A DNA stretch of 64,000 nucleotides from Congeria kusceri. Its lineage: Eukaryota > Mollusca > Bivalvia > Myida > Dreissenidae. Below, in pieces: positions 1 to 15,000 of the stretch (the first letter of the stretch is position 1; each line of letters starts with the position of its first letter). The notes beneath the pieces were generated by a model. That model searched no databases. It was not told the DNA's origin and saw nothing but the letters and a program-made list of their open reading frames with translations. The position numbers and the translations under genes are program-made. The stretch is taken from contig CM051027.1 in the NCBI GenBank assembly GCA_027627225.1, forward strand, positions 84,941,951 through 85,005,950. Direction: 5' to 3'.

Positions 1-1087
1 TGATTTGCTAACTGAAATCGAAACTTTGTCGGTAATTTTCTTGTTCTCGTCTACAACGTAAATAGATTATACAATACATCATCCCAAGTTTTACTTGTTT
101 CATCTTTATGAATTTTATCTTTATTTATTGATTTCAGCAAACACGATGAAGGTTAGAAACAGGTTAATTAAATCTCCATATGGTCCCATTGTAAAACAGC
201 AAAATCTCATGGCATCGTTCGCCACTTTTCTTTGATTCAGATATTGCGAGTCTGATCTCTTTGGAAAGATGGTTCTCCCTGCTTTCAAAATTTAAAATAA
301 AAAATATATTTTATGCTACTTCTAAGAAAATTTATCTCACTTGATTGCAGTCACTCGCAATAAACACTCACGATTTCGACAAAAGCACATGCTGCCTATA
401 CATTAACTGCTGAATATTCACATTACAAGTAAATCGCTGTCATGATACATGAAGATGCACAAAAGACATGTCGTTTCAAGAAATAACCATTTAAACTAGT
501 ATCCGGTATGCGAAATGTCTCTTTCTTTTGACAGAAGAAAAAAACGAACTTTTTCATATACAGACAACTTTCAAAGGGAACACCCTACTATTTACTGGTA
601 TCTAACCCTGAAACAAAACGTAATTCTATACACATATGATGGAGTCATACGTCGACCGGTGTGTGCACGACAAAACGTGAAACACACTAGGCGCTTGTTT
701 ACACTCAAACGCATTATACTCTTTTGTCCAAGCGCCTTAATGATCAAATGAAAGTTGTGAGCGAAAAAACAACGAAATTTAGGCCTAAAGCAAGAAAAAA
801 TAACTAAATAAAAAAATAATTACCGCAGATTTTGCAATACATTTCTTTGAGTCGGCGGCTTTTTTGTGGGTCGGTCGGTAAAGGGCAAACAAACTTAATT
901 TTTATTTAGGCCTTATATAAATCGTACTAAGGAATACTTATTAGAACAAGTCAAGACATCATTTTGCAGTAATAAATGCTTAAAATTACTTCCCTTTGCA
1001 ATTTGCAGTAGATGTCATCTGAATAAACATACTAAACCCTGAACATGTTGAATTTACATGAGAATCAGGATTTTGCTGATAGGAAAT
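1..1087. other. Non-coding flank, nothing recognised
   Basis: AT-rich sequence without a coding region I can support. The single short open frame near 515-751 has no recognisable domain, no splice context and biased composition, so it is not called. I see no end of an upstream carbonic anhydrase gene here. Confidence 0.5.
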
Positions 1088-1400
1088 AACAGCTTAAGCA
1101 CTCTGCCTCTTGATGGAATCCTTTTTCTCCTACAAATAGGACAGGAACTAGAATCTGAACAACAGGCAATAACAGCTTAAGCACTCTGTCCCTAGTGAGG
1201 ATTCATTTTCCCTACATAAAGTTCAAGCAATAAATCACCATTATACACCTTCTGGGAAACAGGATCCCTGTGAACAGCTTAAGCACTCTGCCTCCTGCGG
1301 GGATCCTTAATCTCTTTAAAATAAGAACAGAACTGGAATCCGAACAACGGGCAATAACAGCTTAAGCACTCGGCCCCTATCGAGGATTCATTTTCTTATT
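1088..1400. repeat. Dimeric (higher-order) tandem repeat
   Basis: The phrase AACAGCTTAAGCACTC recurs four times, starting near 1088, 1171, 1273 and 1356. Spacing alternates about 83, 102 and 83 bp. Copies 1 and 3, and copies 2 and 4, resemble each other most in the sequence that follows (CTGCCTC versus a CCCTA..GAGGATTCATTTTC form). The array is therefore a repeat of a roughly 185-bp dimer. Confidence 0.7.
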
Positions 1401-1966
1401 AAACATAGGGTACTATTTTACATATACTCTCAAACCCAATGCGCTAAGATCGGAAGTGTGCTTCAAATTTACTTTATTGCCGGTTCCGCCCAAATATCCT
1501 ACCTAGTCAGTCTCTATCTTTACATTACCAACATGTTTTACTACCATGCCCCGGGTTCCGCGAGGCCCTCCCCTTTCCTCCTTCTCTTTGAGCTGAAAGT
1601 AAGCTCCAGACGAGGACGGACAGGGCATTTCACCCACCCATTAAGTAACGTTCCCCCATACCAAGGGAAGATGCTAGGGGTGAAGTACAGTAACGCGCTG
1701 GGTATACATAAATACCCAGCAGGAAAGCCACTGTCAGGTGTAAATAACATTTATTTTTCAGCATTGTCCGTTTGATGCAAATCTATCTTGTAACATGCAT
1801 TTGTAACGGGTAAAACAAATATAAGGAATTAGGCGCTATTACCGCCGCTCTTAGGAACGACGGAATAGCACTACGCCCAGCGTAACCCAAAATGAACTCC
1901 TTTTTGTATAATGTCCCTGAACCTCGTTGTAAAATTTTGTTTATATGTCTGTTTGTTTGTTTGTTT

Positions 1967-2018
1967 TGTGTGTGTGTGTGTGTGTGCGTGTGTGCGTGTG
2001 TGCGTGTGCGTGTGTGCG

Positions 2019-2101
<83 letters not shown>

Positions 2102-2109
2102 GTGTGTGT

Positions 2110-2152
<43 letters not shown>

Positions 2153-2200
2153 TGCGTGTGCGTGTGCGCGCGTGTGCGTGTGTGGGTGCGTGTGTGGGTG
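1967..2200. repeat. (GT)n microsatellite
   Basis: About 230 bp of GT dinucleotides with scattered GC, TC and AT interruptions, bordered on the left by TTTG units. All long open frames here (Cys-Val or His-Thr polymers) are translations of the dinucleotide repeat and are not genes. Confidence 0.97.
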
Positions 2201-2928
2201 TTTTCTTGCTTAATTTCATGTCCACACTGTACCATATTTTCAGGTATTTATGATGTATGTCCTGTGTATATTAAGAATTTTGTATTATGTACGTACTAAT
2301 GTATTCACCCGTTGACTACTAACGTACTGTCCTTGACCCCTTTTCTATATATTAGCTATCAACGACGGCCGCCATTTAAGTCAAATCTGCCTATCCGAAC
2401 CCAGCCCACAACCACCCCCTATTTGAACATTAACTTAGCCCAAAAATACCGGCCTCAAAACGTGTTGCTTGGCTCACAACACACCACCCGTTTTTCTTCC
2501 AGGCCAAAACTTTTCAAGCAAATCGAGTCGACCCCCATTTTCCCCTTACACATTCACAAATAAAACCAACAAACCAATAAAAGAGGCTGAAATATCGGAT
2601 AGGCACCATTAGAGTGAATCTAATTATGTATAATACTGCATTTCTTTCGTTATAACTTAAAAACTAAAAGTCCTTAAACAGGCCATTTCATTAGGACGCA
2701 TTACGAGCACCTGCTGCATCTTTATTACGTCCGCGCGTAATGCACTTATTTGCACGACCTATTTTTTGTAACAAATAAAAACTAGGTGACGGTTCATATG
2801 TGCAGGTTTTTGTTTCTCTCTATGTCGTTCATATATACATGTTTTTGTTTCTATCTATGTCGTTCATATATGCATGTTTTTGTTTCTCCTTATGTCGATT
2901 ATTCGTGCATGTTTAAAAAATTCATCAA

Positions 2929-3145
2929 CCTAATATACTAACTTGTCTTTCGCATGAGACGTTTAACCGAGTTGTAGTGTACTAGGTGCTTTACACCGGG
3001 CACTAAAAGACCCAGGGTTGCGTCTGGAACGGGGCGACTTCTGTATCTTGTACTATCCCCCGTAACCCAACGAACAAGTCTTCTGGGGGCGATGGCATTT
3101 GGGGAAAATCCCTGTGCACTCGATAAAAATCCACTACACACACAT
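2929..3145 (+). repeat. 5'-truncated tRNA-derived SINE, copy 1
   Basis: This matches the body of the SINE seen complete at 49101-49391: the CTAACT.GTCTTTC.CATGAGACG segment, then GTGTACTAGGTGCTT, CTAAAAGACCCAGGG and the end segment with TCTTCTGGGGGCGATGGC. The tRNA-like head with A and B boxes is missing. The copy is diverged, and it lies upstream of gene 1 in the same orientation as the other two copies. Confidence 0.8.
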
Positions 3146-5700
3146 GTTTGATAATTGTACACATACCAGAGTAGGTCATTCTGGTTGTCTGTTATAAACT
3201 AGTCTAACAATCTCTATATCTTTAGTATAAGAATACGTTCATTGAAGCAACCAAACGACCCATAGAACAACATCCCACCATATCTTACCCTTTATTGGTT
3301 CACAAACACAACACTATCTCTCTAAAACACTATTATCTATATACAAAAATAAAACCACTATACTGCTTCAGTTGTTTAATTATCTTTAATAAACAAGTAA
3401 TAATACTTTATCCTAGACGTTTTGGGATTCAAAGACTTTATAATTCATAGTAACTAAGAAATTCAAGTAAGGTCACGTCAAATTTCAGCGTCCACGCCTA
3501 CTGGGAACAAGCCACCACTAGCCACGCCATCGCCATCGACCAGCGCGCACCCTCTCCCCCCACCGCCTTTACCACGGAAGGGTCACATAAACAACAATCA
3601 CATGCACAAATTAACGCTCACACATACTGTTGTCCGATACACATAAATTTGGCAAATCAAAAAACATACAAAATTTATAAAAATGTAATACACAAATAAC
3701 AATTTTAACATAGTGAATTTCTTTTATCAATTGGCTTTTATAATTTTCGACATCTAAATTTACCATCTGATGAGCCACAGATGGGAGTCCGTATTTACCG
3801 ATACTAACAGGGTATTGGTCAGAGGGTGGCAAATTATGCAGGCATGTGTAACGGGCGATTATTTCGAATACCGATATTCGTTTCTTATGCAATTCAGAGA
3901 ATTTGCAAATAAAACATGTAACGACTGTGTCATACATAATAACAACACTACATAACTCGCAATACACAATTCGCGACTGATGAGATAACGGGAGATCAGA
4001 TATTTAGTCCTGTGAGCATCAGATTGGAAACACCTAAACTACACTTAGCGTGTTTCGTTCATCGGTACATTGTGCGTGTTTACTTAATTCACTTCAAATT
4101 ACTCGTAATACGTGTATCAAAACTGGTATCACGAGTACACAATGAGGTATGGCTCAATAACGCGCACAAGGGACACAAATAAAAACGCTGACAGCGTAGA
4201 TAGACTGTTGGCGACAAAGAAAACTAAAAGCATGTGAATCATGAGTGCATGATTGCTAAAAATGAAAAATATGTTTGAACGAAGTGCAATTTCCCACCTT
4301 TAAACTTGATAATATGGGTTCTTGTTCAATAGTGTACGACATCATAATAAACATTTATTCGTAAGTAACGAACATATATTTAATTATCTAATGCAAACGG
4401 AATTATATACATGACAGTTAATAAGTCAGTCTGCAACGAGCCATGGAGAATACCCAAGAAAGCGTGGTAGTTAGGAGCATCGATTGTTAGTGATTTATAG
4501 CCTACCGAGTCAAAAGCTGGTCATACGATGCGTGCTCTCGATTTTCCATACTAGAGTTTAAAATTAATACATTGCAGTAATTTGTTGTCAAAATTTCACG
4601 ATAAGAATCGGTATCAATAAATGACACTTTCAGAATGAGTCAAATATAACCGATGTAGCGCATTAATTTAGTGGTCTTATTCCAGGACACCCGTGTGAAT
4701 ATTTCGGTTACATACAAGTAAGTACGATTGACGTAACATTTTTAATAAATGTACTTTTTTAGAATCAGTTATTGTAATAAATCAGATGATATACACATTA
4801 TAATACACATGACATACATTATCTTAAATAATTAAAAGGTAAGAAAACAGGCGTGAATTTTTGCTGATTAGAAGAAGGACCCTTTCAAAGTTTGATTTAC
4901 TGACTCGTAGCCTGCAAAGAAAAGAAGTAGTTTTCCGCTATCCTGTTTAGAACTTACCCTATCAAAAGACTGTTGGCTGTATAAAGCGGCGAAAGTTGAG
5001 CCCAAGCAGGACATGTCCGAGCTCTAAACAAAAGCTCAGGCCAAAGCAACTCGGTATTTATTTCCTTGTGTTTTTAATGCATATGCAATAGTGTTTAAAT
5101 GCACTGAGTATTGAAACTTGTTATGGTTGTTTTAATTCATAAATACATTGTTTCAAAAATTGGTACATTTGTAACATTGGACAAGAAAGAAATATTATTG
5201 TTACGAGGAACACAGTTATTTATTTATTTTAAACTAAATTGGAAAAATAGTATAAGACAACCCCGAATTTTGCATAAATCTTTATTGGTTTTCGTTTTCA
5301 ACATCGAATTCGGGAAAAAAATATGTTGGAAATCTCTTTAATGTCCACCGCTCATGTAGGTGTTACTATTGACGGAACACGTCATAAGCGGTGTGGCCAG
5401 TATGTACGTTATTGTGAACCACAATTTATAAGTACATACTAGTACAATCTCATGTAAAATATCCGCGTTTAACAAAGCTGTTACGACCACAAATCAAGAC
5501 TGGAAACCTCTACTTAACATTTCATTTAAAACAATAGCGCGAGCTTACGATAATTTAAAGATATCATACATGCACGTGATGCCGTGGTAATACAGTGCAT
5601 TTTAATGCATTTCGGTTCTGCTTCATCTGGCTATCGGATTGTCTCAGTTAATTTCAGTATATCCAGTCTCTGTTTATCACCACTTCTCCAGCAAGTGTAA
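3146..5700. other. Non-coding region upstream of carbonic anhydrase gene 1
   Basis: AT-rich sequence with no convincing exon. Short open frames on both strands (for example 3611-3967 minus, 5111-5341 plus) lack domains or splice context. A 39-bp segment at about 4137-4175 recurs exactly at about 28660-28698 (see findings). The last ~60 bp begin to resemble the region upstream of gene 2. Confidence 0.5.
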
Positions 5701-5762
5701 ACTGATTAGATTCAGGATCGACATAGGACTATAGTACGCGTTTCGTTGATGGAGTGTGACAA

Positions 5763-5769
5763 TATATAA
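5763..5769 (+). promoter_or_regulatory. TATA box and likely core promoter of CA gene 1
   Basis: TATATAA lies about 175 bp before the start codon, inside a block (about 5690-6010) that is clearly similar to the region before gene 2 (about 51490-51790), including GTTTCGTTGATGGA just upstream. The conservation between paralogs and the normal spacing support a TATA promoter with transcription starting around 5790-5800, followed by a roughly 150-nt 5' UTR. The start site itself is inferred. Confidence 0.6.
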
Positions 5770-5943
5770 GCTGGCGTACAGTTGGCTACCCGTCATTGAT
5801 CACTGTGTAAACCGTTCGCTTTACTGGCGTATACCTACACCGATATACATATATACCATCGACTGCTGCGGTACCTCTCACTTTCTGTCCGAACAGTGCA
5901 GCGACATCGAGCAAACAAGTTCTCTTGGAGAAAGGTCGCAGAC

Positions 5944-6007
5944 ATGAAGAGTAAAATATGGGCGTTAAATGTGATGGCGTTGTTGGGATTAACCAAGGCG
6001 GCTGAAT
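5944..6007 (+). CDS. CA gene 1 exon 1 (signal peptide)
   Basis: The ATG opens [15 protein letters not shown] followed by LTKAAE, a typical signal peptide. The donor is GTGAGT at 6008 (phase 1). The same exon with few changes stands at 51719-51785, which supports this start codon. Intron 1 is about 18.2 kb. Confidence 0.92.
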
Positions 6008-9000
6008 GTGAGTTGAATATTGTATCAATTTTCTTTTTGTAGTTATTAATTCATTTTTTGTTTGTTATATATTTTAAACGTTTTAGATCTCCAGTTGAGG
6101 TTAGTTGCAGTTGAGTTTTGTTATCACATCATTGGCAAAACTATTTTAAAACCTAACGCATTATATAACTTACAAACGTAAATTCACAGGTTTAAGTTAT
6201 TGGTATAAAATACACACCTCTTGTTGTTAGTATGTGATTATTTGGCTGTAAACTGTTAAATATATAAACGATAAAGGTCTTATGTATTAAATACATATAC
6301 ATGTATATTGTCAACATGATGTTATGCTCAATATGTTTCTAAAGAAATTCAATGAGCACATATATTGTTTTATCATGTTCTATGATCAGACCAGGGCCCT
6401 CAATCAGTTGTGGGGGAAGGGGCACACCACCCTCTGGACGGGGAATTTTGACTGACCGGGGGCAATATTATAATATGGAAGTTTTTACAGATTAACTGAT
6501 TTGAAAACTAACTCGACCCGAACAAACTCGCGTCTAATTGTCCTTTGGTAAGAACGTCATGTTATCTTTCCAGCAAATGAAACTCCTATTTGATTATTTT
6601 GTAGCACAAAAAACATAGCTCAGAATCTACCGATAACGCTTAAAATTTGGACTAGGCTGCGGTATACATGTAACATTGCAGCTATAAACGCGTCATTTCC
6701 ACGAGTTTTTCGTGATTTCGTCAGCGTTAATAAATAGTTCGCGAGTTTTTCTAGCCCAGCACGATTTTATAACGGAGATATGAAACTAATATAATTCAAT
6801 ATGCAACACATATTTTTTGTAAAAGTAATTTGTTTTTACAGATTAACTGATTTGAAAACTAACTCGACCCGAACAAACTCGCGTCTAATTGTCCTTTGGT
6901 AAGAACGTCATGTTATCTTTCCAGCAAATGAAACTCCTATTTGATTATTTTGTAGCACAAAAAACATAGCTCAGAATCTACCGATAACGCTTAAAATTTG
7001 GACTAGGCTGCGGTATACATGTAACATTGCAGCTATAAACGCGTCATTTCCACGAGTTTTTCGTGATTTCGTCAGCGTTAATAAATAGTTCGCGAGTTTT
7101 TCTAGCCCAGCACGATTTTATAACGGAGATATGAAACTAATATAATTCAATATGCAACACATATTTTTTGTAAAAGTAATTTGCAGTCCCGCTTTTTAAA
7201 TTATTAATTTATTTAATGTATTCAGAAAAGACCGAAAATGGAAATACACTACAACTCAATTATATCGCGATTCGCGGGGTCCATGGATCGTAATCGCGAT
7301 ATAACTTGTCAGGTCATTCATGTGCATATACATGTAAACACAAGCCTATTTTCGCTATCTCAAAAAGTAAATGTAATTAAATCAATTTTTCATTCTTGTT
7401 GACATCCATAATGTGTTATATCCATATGTAAAATATTCTATTTGTACATAAAAATATTATATAGTTCCTTGTAATTAATTTTAAATCAGTTATCACAACA
7501 CATATACTAAATCGAAATGCGAAACGTCTATCCGAATTTTACTGTTCACACGTCATAAACACACATTTTATTTAAAGTTAAAATACACATGTACTTCATG
7601 AAAAGCCTTTGTTCGGCTAGAAAAGCGCGCGAAAATTATGCTGACATGTACAACGTCCCGTCATCCGCATGGAAAGCGTGGGTGTATTGATGGCCATATA
7701 AAAACTTTTTAGCGCAGAGAACTGTGAGATATTTACTTTTGAATATAAGTTTGGTAGCGCGTACCAACCATTTTTTTTATCGCCATCGATGTGCAGTTAA
7801 CATTTCGTCTTAAACAAAAAAATACTTTTGCCGTATCGATAACATTTTAGTTTAACATTGATAAACAAAATGTTATGAATTAATTAAGAACACAATAATA
7901 TCAGGGACTTCCCCAGGTCGTTTTTACTTGAACATTCTCGGGGCGCCTTAAAGGTGAAAGGCCAAGCTTCTAACAAATGTTATTTATTCTTTGGAAACAT
8001 AGTTGTAGCCATAACAAATCTACTTCTCGTATCAGTTTTCATAAATAGCGCTTTTATAAGCGAGTACAGCATAAAAGACAACATGATTTTGCGCATATTT
8101 CCATCGATACGCCATTTTGTTTCAAACCGGAAGTGACGTATATTCTTCATAACCCGTTAATTGTTTTATATATAGACTGTAGAAATTACTTCAAAACTCG
8201 CGTTATTTCATTAAGTTACAATAACCTAAGACATCATTTATATTAAGTAGGATGTGTCAGATAAATGTTGGTTATAAAAACATATTCTACATTAAGTATT
8301 TGTCAACATTTAAAAAAAATAGACAACACATGGTCCTTACTTTCTTCTTCTTAGACATCTGCTATAGGGATCGTTTACTTAGTACCACTTTGTATTTTCA
8401 ACTTATCAGTCAACTTAACTACTAGACAACTGATAAAAAAAATAATTATTTTTGAGATCAATGGAAATGGATCCTTAGTAGTCTGGGCTTCCTGCTGTCA
8501 CCACGACCGAGATCTTATCGATGACAATATCCTGTGTACTCCCACACAATAACGTGTCAAAAGTAATATGAAGGTTTGACAAGTTGTGGGGCATGGCAAA
8601 TCCTGATTGCTGATTGGTTGATAGGTTTACGAATCATAATCATAATTATCATAATTCGCACTGGCTTCACAACCCAGGGGTCGCAGGTTCGAGCCCCCGC
8701 CACACCTACTAACTCGTCTTTCGCATGAGACGTTAAACCGAGGTGCAGTGTACTAGGTGCTTTTCACCGGGTACTAAAAGACCCAGGGTCGCCTCTGGAA
8801 CGGGGTGTCTCCTGTATCTTGCACTATCCCCTGTAACCAACTAACAAGTCTTCTGGGGCGATAGCCGTATGGGAGAGAATCCCGGTGCACTCGATTGTAA
8901 AGGACGATGTTAATATAATAATATACAGCCTGTTGCTGAAACATTGACATTATTAAATATGAGAAAATAGTATATCCCAAAAAAATTTCACTATCCCGAT

Positions 9001-12000
9001 TATAGATATACTGAACATATATTGTAAGCAATATTATGATAATCTGCAGTATGCAAGTACTTTTTGAAAAGTAGAGTAACGCGTAAAAATAAAAACAATA
9101 CATACATTGTCGGCATGTATGTGCATTTTTTGCAAATCACATGCATATACATGCATATACTGTTTCTATGTGAAACATCATTAAATGGGTATGTTTTTTA
9201 GTTAAAGTACATGACAAATTGAAAAAGACACACAAATACTTCACTTTCATAAACTTTCACTGCACGAACATGTTTCTTTTGTAGATGCTAATAATTATAG
9301 TCATTACACTTTACATTACTATAAATGAGCAACATAAACAACTAAGAGGATTATATCGTTGCGTCATAAATATAATAAAGAGTACCATTTAAATGGTGGG
9401 TAATGAACACTTTCGTGTATTATATATACTGTGATTCTTATCCCCACATAGATTTTTAAAATTATGGCACCGTATCCACACTGCAATCTTTATATACGTT
9501 GTGAATTCCCATAGTGGAATAGTTATAATAACTGTGATACTGTGTTAAGCAGTGTGCTCGGGCAATGGTTTATAACCGAAGTCCCTAGTGTAAACAACCT
9601 AACATCGTCGTCGACTTAGAGGATTAACTACCAAACATACGAGTGTGATCTGTGTGAAAAGTGATGGGAGTTGGCTATATTTTTTTAAATCGTACTTCTT
9701 TATTATTATACTTGTATAGAAGTATAAAAGATTCAAAATAATTGTGGATAAGCTAGATTGACGATCACCGAAAAGGTAAGTAATAAAAATTAGCATATTC
9801 TACTTATAAATGATGCATGTGCTAATTGTCATTTACTCGTCCCGCAAGACGTTGTTGAAATACGATAAAATTCATTTTAAATAGCTGTTGTGATATGTTA
9901 AAAGCAAGCACAACGACTTACAATACCTAAACACAACATATTTTCATAAAAGAATTGTTCAAATGCCAATTTTGTTAAAGAAATTTAGTAAGTAATAATG
10001 GCGACCTATTTTATTAATGGAGCGTTGGGATTTAACTACGTCATCAAGAAAATGGCGGCGGAAACGGCGGACAGAAATTGCCGATGAACAAAATCATCGT
10101 TTTTAAGCATCAAACTGATAATTTTTAAATTTTACATAAGCAACACTGTAATATACTTACTCTTTTCTACAAAATATCAAAAGTATGTCAAAACATGGCC
10201 GTTCACCTTTAAATTAGTGTTGCGGTTATAAACATCACCCGGGGCGCCTGTATTTTATCAATTAATCAGCTGTGTTGGCTGCAGTTGACCGACAGTACCT
10301 GCTGTGAAAGCTGACCTCTTGCGTCATAAAGCCTTTTTTTCACTCAAGAAACACCCACACAACCAAGTCGGTGAATGATCAAAAACTTTAATCGATATAC
10401 ATACTTAATTGTGAAACCATTTCTGGCAAAGGACTAAAGGCTCTAAATACTCTTACGAACAACATCAAAACAGCCCTTCTAAAACCTAGTACCATATGTC
10501 AATTATTTGACGCATTTGTAGGATCAGTATTGAGCTACGGTTGTGAAGTATGGGGTTTTGGCAAATCTGCAAAAGTAGAGAGAATTCATTTAAAATTTTG
10601 TAAAAACCTTCTTAAAGTAAAACAATCTACATATTCAATTGCTGTTTACGGAGAACTTGGCCGATATCCACTGTATATCACTAGACACACACGCATTATT
10701 AAATATTGGTTAAAAATATTAAATAGCGACAATATTATTATTAAGAAGTTATACCAAGCATTGTTAGATGATTGCATTAAAGGTAAATCTAACTGGTTAA
10801 CCAATGTTAAATCTCTTTTAGATAGTAGTGGTTTCTCATATGTTTGGGTTACCCCCTATTTAGTTAATACGAATTGTTTCCATCTAGAGTTTAAACAAAG
10901 ACTGCTAGATCAATTTAAACAGTCGTGGTATACTGCTGTTAATAACAGTCGAAGTTTGTGCACTTATAAGCTGTTTAAAACTTATTTTGACTTTGAATAT
11001 TATCTTGATAAAATACCTTTAAGATATCGTATTGCATTATCTAAACATTATCTAAACATGTCATCTCACCAATTAAAAATAGAAACAGGCCGACACGGCA
11101 ATAACAGAATCGAACATTGTAACAGATATTGCACTTTTTGCAATAAAATTGATTTGGAAGACGAATATCATTTTATATGCATTTGTCCTCAGTATAGTGA
11201 CATTCGGAAGACATATTTAAGTAAATATTACTATACTAAACCTAGTGTGGTCAAATTTATTAGCCTATTTATATCAAACAATTATAAAACAGTATTGAAT
11301 TTGTGTAAATATACATACCATGCTTTTAACAGACGAAAAGGTATGATTAATACTGTACAATAGTTGCAATAATTTGTGTTCTCTACAGTGGCATATATTA
11401 GTGTACATATTGTACATACATTGATTAAGCTGTCTTGTATTTTTGTCTTATGTTTTCGTATGAAATCTACAAGTCCCTCCTCTGGGCAAGTACTTTATTA
11501 AAACACACTTGTCGTAACTTTCTCTGGATTTAGTTTTTTGCTATGCGAGCTAGAAATAATAAATGTTATTTGTTTTATATACATATTAGTATTATAAACT
11601 GTGTATATATGTACATATGTTATAAGGTGTCATGCGACTATTATTATTATTCATTGGATCATGTTACAAAAAACATGTATATGTTTAAGTAACGAAATAA
11701 ATATGTTGAACCTTGAATCTTGATATTCTGCTTCGCTGAATGGATTGCGTCATTTCGATTGGTCTCTCGATTCAATCAACAACTACATTCGTCGTCCGAT
11801 TGGTTGAAGCATATTTGAAGGGTTAAACAAGGCAAGGTAAACATGGCGATCTGTACATGAATGTAGATTTAAACAAAAGTTTAAATCGGAATGAAACGCA
11901 TGTCCTAGGTAAATTTCGGCACACGTTAATCAGTTTAGGTGTTGTTTAAGTAAAATACGTTGATATATAATTTAATTAATTGTCGCAAATAATGGAAATT

Positions 12001-15000
12001 TATGAAAATTTAAAGTTTTAGGTTTCCACCACATAAATGGTCTTTCGGCGATAAGACGTTCAAGCGAATTTAACCCTATATAAAAAGTAACACTAAATTC
12101 GCAGCACGTCTCATGAATTAGACTAGTTTCCCCCCACAGCACAAGACCACACCAAAATTAAAATCTTTCAATAAAAAATAAATAGCTAGAAATTGCAGCT
12201 ATGATTCAAAATTCGTCCCAACTTTCGTGAGTCTCTAGTAAGTAAATTAGGTCGGAGTGCTGGGACAAACTCCTGGTTCTCACATAATGCAGCCTCAGGC
12301 GCGAAAGGACCTCGTAAACTTCGAAATACACACACACACACACAGCGGTCAAATAAAGAAGGATTAAACTAGGCCGTTATTAGTTTCAAATATCCATCTG
12401 AGAGCCATAGAACAGATCACCGTCGTGACATTCATAATTACCCTGTTGATTGTAGATGTCTTGCAATGAATGCATGTAGTTGATAAATACACATCTATTG
12501 CATTCTGCACGGCCCTCTATATTGTGCCATTTACTAATGTTTCATTTAGTGTCATCAACGTTCAGAATTTCATCGACGCATCTGCTAGAACGACAAAAAA
12601 GCAAACGAAGTAGTGAAGATTCATAGAGATATAATGACCCAGTTGACATCGTGAATGGTTCACACTCACGAATTGATTGAACCGCGAACCAGCATTTTTT
12701 TCTGACATATTAATTAATTGCCCATAAAATCCAGCTTTCAGAAAAAAGTTTATTTCCAATTCAAAGACGCAAAGCCCAATTTTAGACGTGTAAATGAACA
12801 ACCCGGTTAAATTAACACTATTTTATCTGCTACGATGTTTGAAACGAACATGTCGTCTCATTATTCTGTGTTTATTTCTTGTCGAAAGAACATATACTTT
12901 AAACAATATTAACAGAGAATTGTATTGCTATTATATTACAATTCTCTTGATAGTTGTTATGGGACATTCCGGTCTTAGGAAATTAGTGAAACTGACAAGA
13001 TGCTTGTTAACGCAAATCTCTCTCGAGACAAACACACAGATATAAATCTCATAGCGTGAGAACACATTCCATCGGCAGTCGCAGACAATAACTGTTGTCA
13101 TCTTTGCAAGACGTTAAATTAAATTGGCGTCAATACTTATCGTGTTAGATGTTTTGTTTGCTTTGGAATCAGTTATAAATAGTTTCATGGTGACGCACAT
13201 GTAAATCATTGTCTGTGTATACTTGTGGACTACTAGTATATGAGATTACACGACTTGTTCTCATTTATTTATTCACTAGTTTCTGTAATACATATTTCAT
13301 AATATTTATATACACATTTGTGAATTTTGCTGTAGTGACGCTGAGATCGTGCTGTTAAATAAATTGTTAACGTTTTGTTGTGAATACAGAAAGTCGTTTG
13401 GTTAACCTGAAAATTCACTAGGTACATCATGATTGATTATGGAGATCAAGGTTATTGGGGTAAAATCACGCTTGTTTTATTTATTTAAAAGTAGTGCAGA
13501 ATAATGTAAGATTGTAAGTCAAATGGTCAAATTACAAGCTCCTTTGTCGGTAAGAGTGATTTTAATGTGCTGCCTGCATGTAAAGTTAATGTAGAGGGCA
13601 ACAACAAGAAAACGATGTCACGATCTGCGTTGCATTCTTTGTGCACTTTCTTGCTTTTGATTCGATGCACGTACATATATTTATTTGTAATGTGGTGTAT
13701 TTTACCTTAGCAAGGTAATCGGATTTCATCTATCTCAAATTAGTTGTTCTTTTGCTGAAATCGCATTAATATCTCGGTGTTGATAGTTTCGCACATCGTC
13801 CCATATTACAATATGTGTGCAAACAATAACAACTCTTTATCATTAATAACTGCGTTGGTATAACATTAAACATACAGTTTTATCTATAAAAAAAAATAAG
13901 CCACTTAAAATGCTATGAAGCGTTTTCATTCTTTATCTAATGTCGCTTAAAAATATTATAGCTTGATAAATGGAGCGACTTACTGGAACTTGACTTTTAT
14001 GGGATAGACTATGGGCCTTATTTTTGAAATTTCGGTTGTTGCATGGTTTGAACAGGACGACGGCAGATGTCTGGTCATAAAGAGGCTGCTTTTGTGCGAG
14101 CGATGCCGTGGTCGAAATGTTGACACAGAGAAATCCATATATTGTGGTATTGTGTGAATATTCTAGGGAGAATACGAAATCTGTCTTTATTGATTCTGGA
14201 AACCGCTCTATCTTTGTCTCATGCAATGCTTCATAACCAAATCAAGCCTCTAGACAGCGACCTCGTCTCAGATAACTGTCTGAGCTGACCAGTAGTGGTT
14301 ATTTTCCTGTTGGGTACATTTTAGTACAAACAGCTAATCTGGGCTGCACTCGGAATATCCGGAGCTCTATTAAATGGTCAAAATTCAAATCCTCACTTCA
14401 CTGAGCCGCTTATTGTAGTTGGAATTAACCAGTAATTGTTTTTAACTGTTCACGCTGCGTAATTATTTTCAGATAAAGATGTTGGCTTGGTATTTAATTG
14501 TGTTATTGAATTAGTGCGATCTGGGTCGTCACTATTAACCTACATACATATTCCGGTACGAAACGTCGCACAAATAATACAATATCTTCAATGCAGGTTG
14601 AAATTGGTGTGAACCGAAACACAACATGGTATGTTAATACATAAATGTAATTGCTCACAACAGTCGACTAAACCCTTCATGTTTTATCGAATACTTAGTG
14701 TTCAAGGATACTCCACAAATAAATATGTTTACAATATTTGTGGACAACAGGATGCGGTTCTATCGGAAAATTGCACTCGACATTGTTTCTCTAATGACTT
14801 TCATAAAGAGATCTTAACCAATAAGGAAAACTAAAAAACAAAAACAAATCAAGTGTGTTTAGCCGGAGTTCATAATTTTACAAACTGAATACTTTTACGT
14901 TTATTCATGCTGTGTTTAGGATAAACTCTTCACAGAAACGTGAAACATAACATTTTGGCGTTTCCGGAAGTCGAGGTCGAATAATGAAGTCATCTATATA

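Noticed and set aside
1449..1458. Adapter-like word AGATCGGAAG
   Set aside because: Only ten bases match and the next bases (TGTGC) differ from the sequencing adapter, so coincidence is the simplest reading.
1783..2299. Several Cys-Val and His-Thr open frames of about 100-150 codons on both strands
   Set aside because: They translate the GT/CA microsatellite and have no other sequence support.
3611..3967. 118-codon minus-strand open frame
   Set aside because: AT-rich, no domain, no paralogous support, overlapped by another unsupported frame on the other strand.
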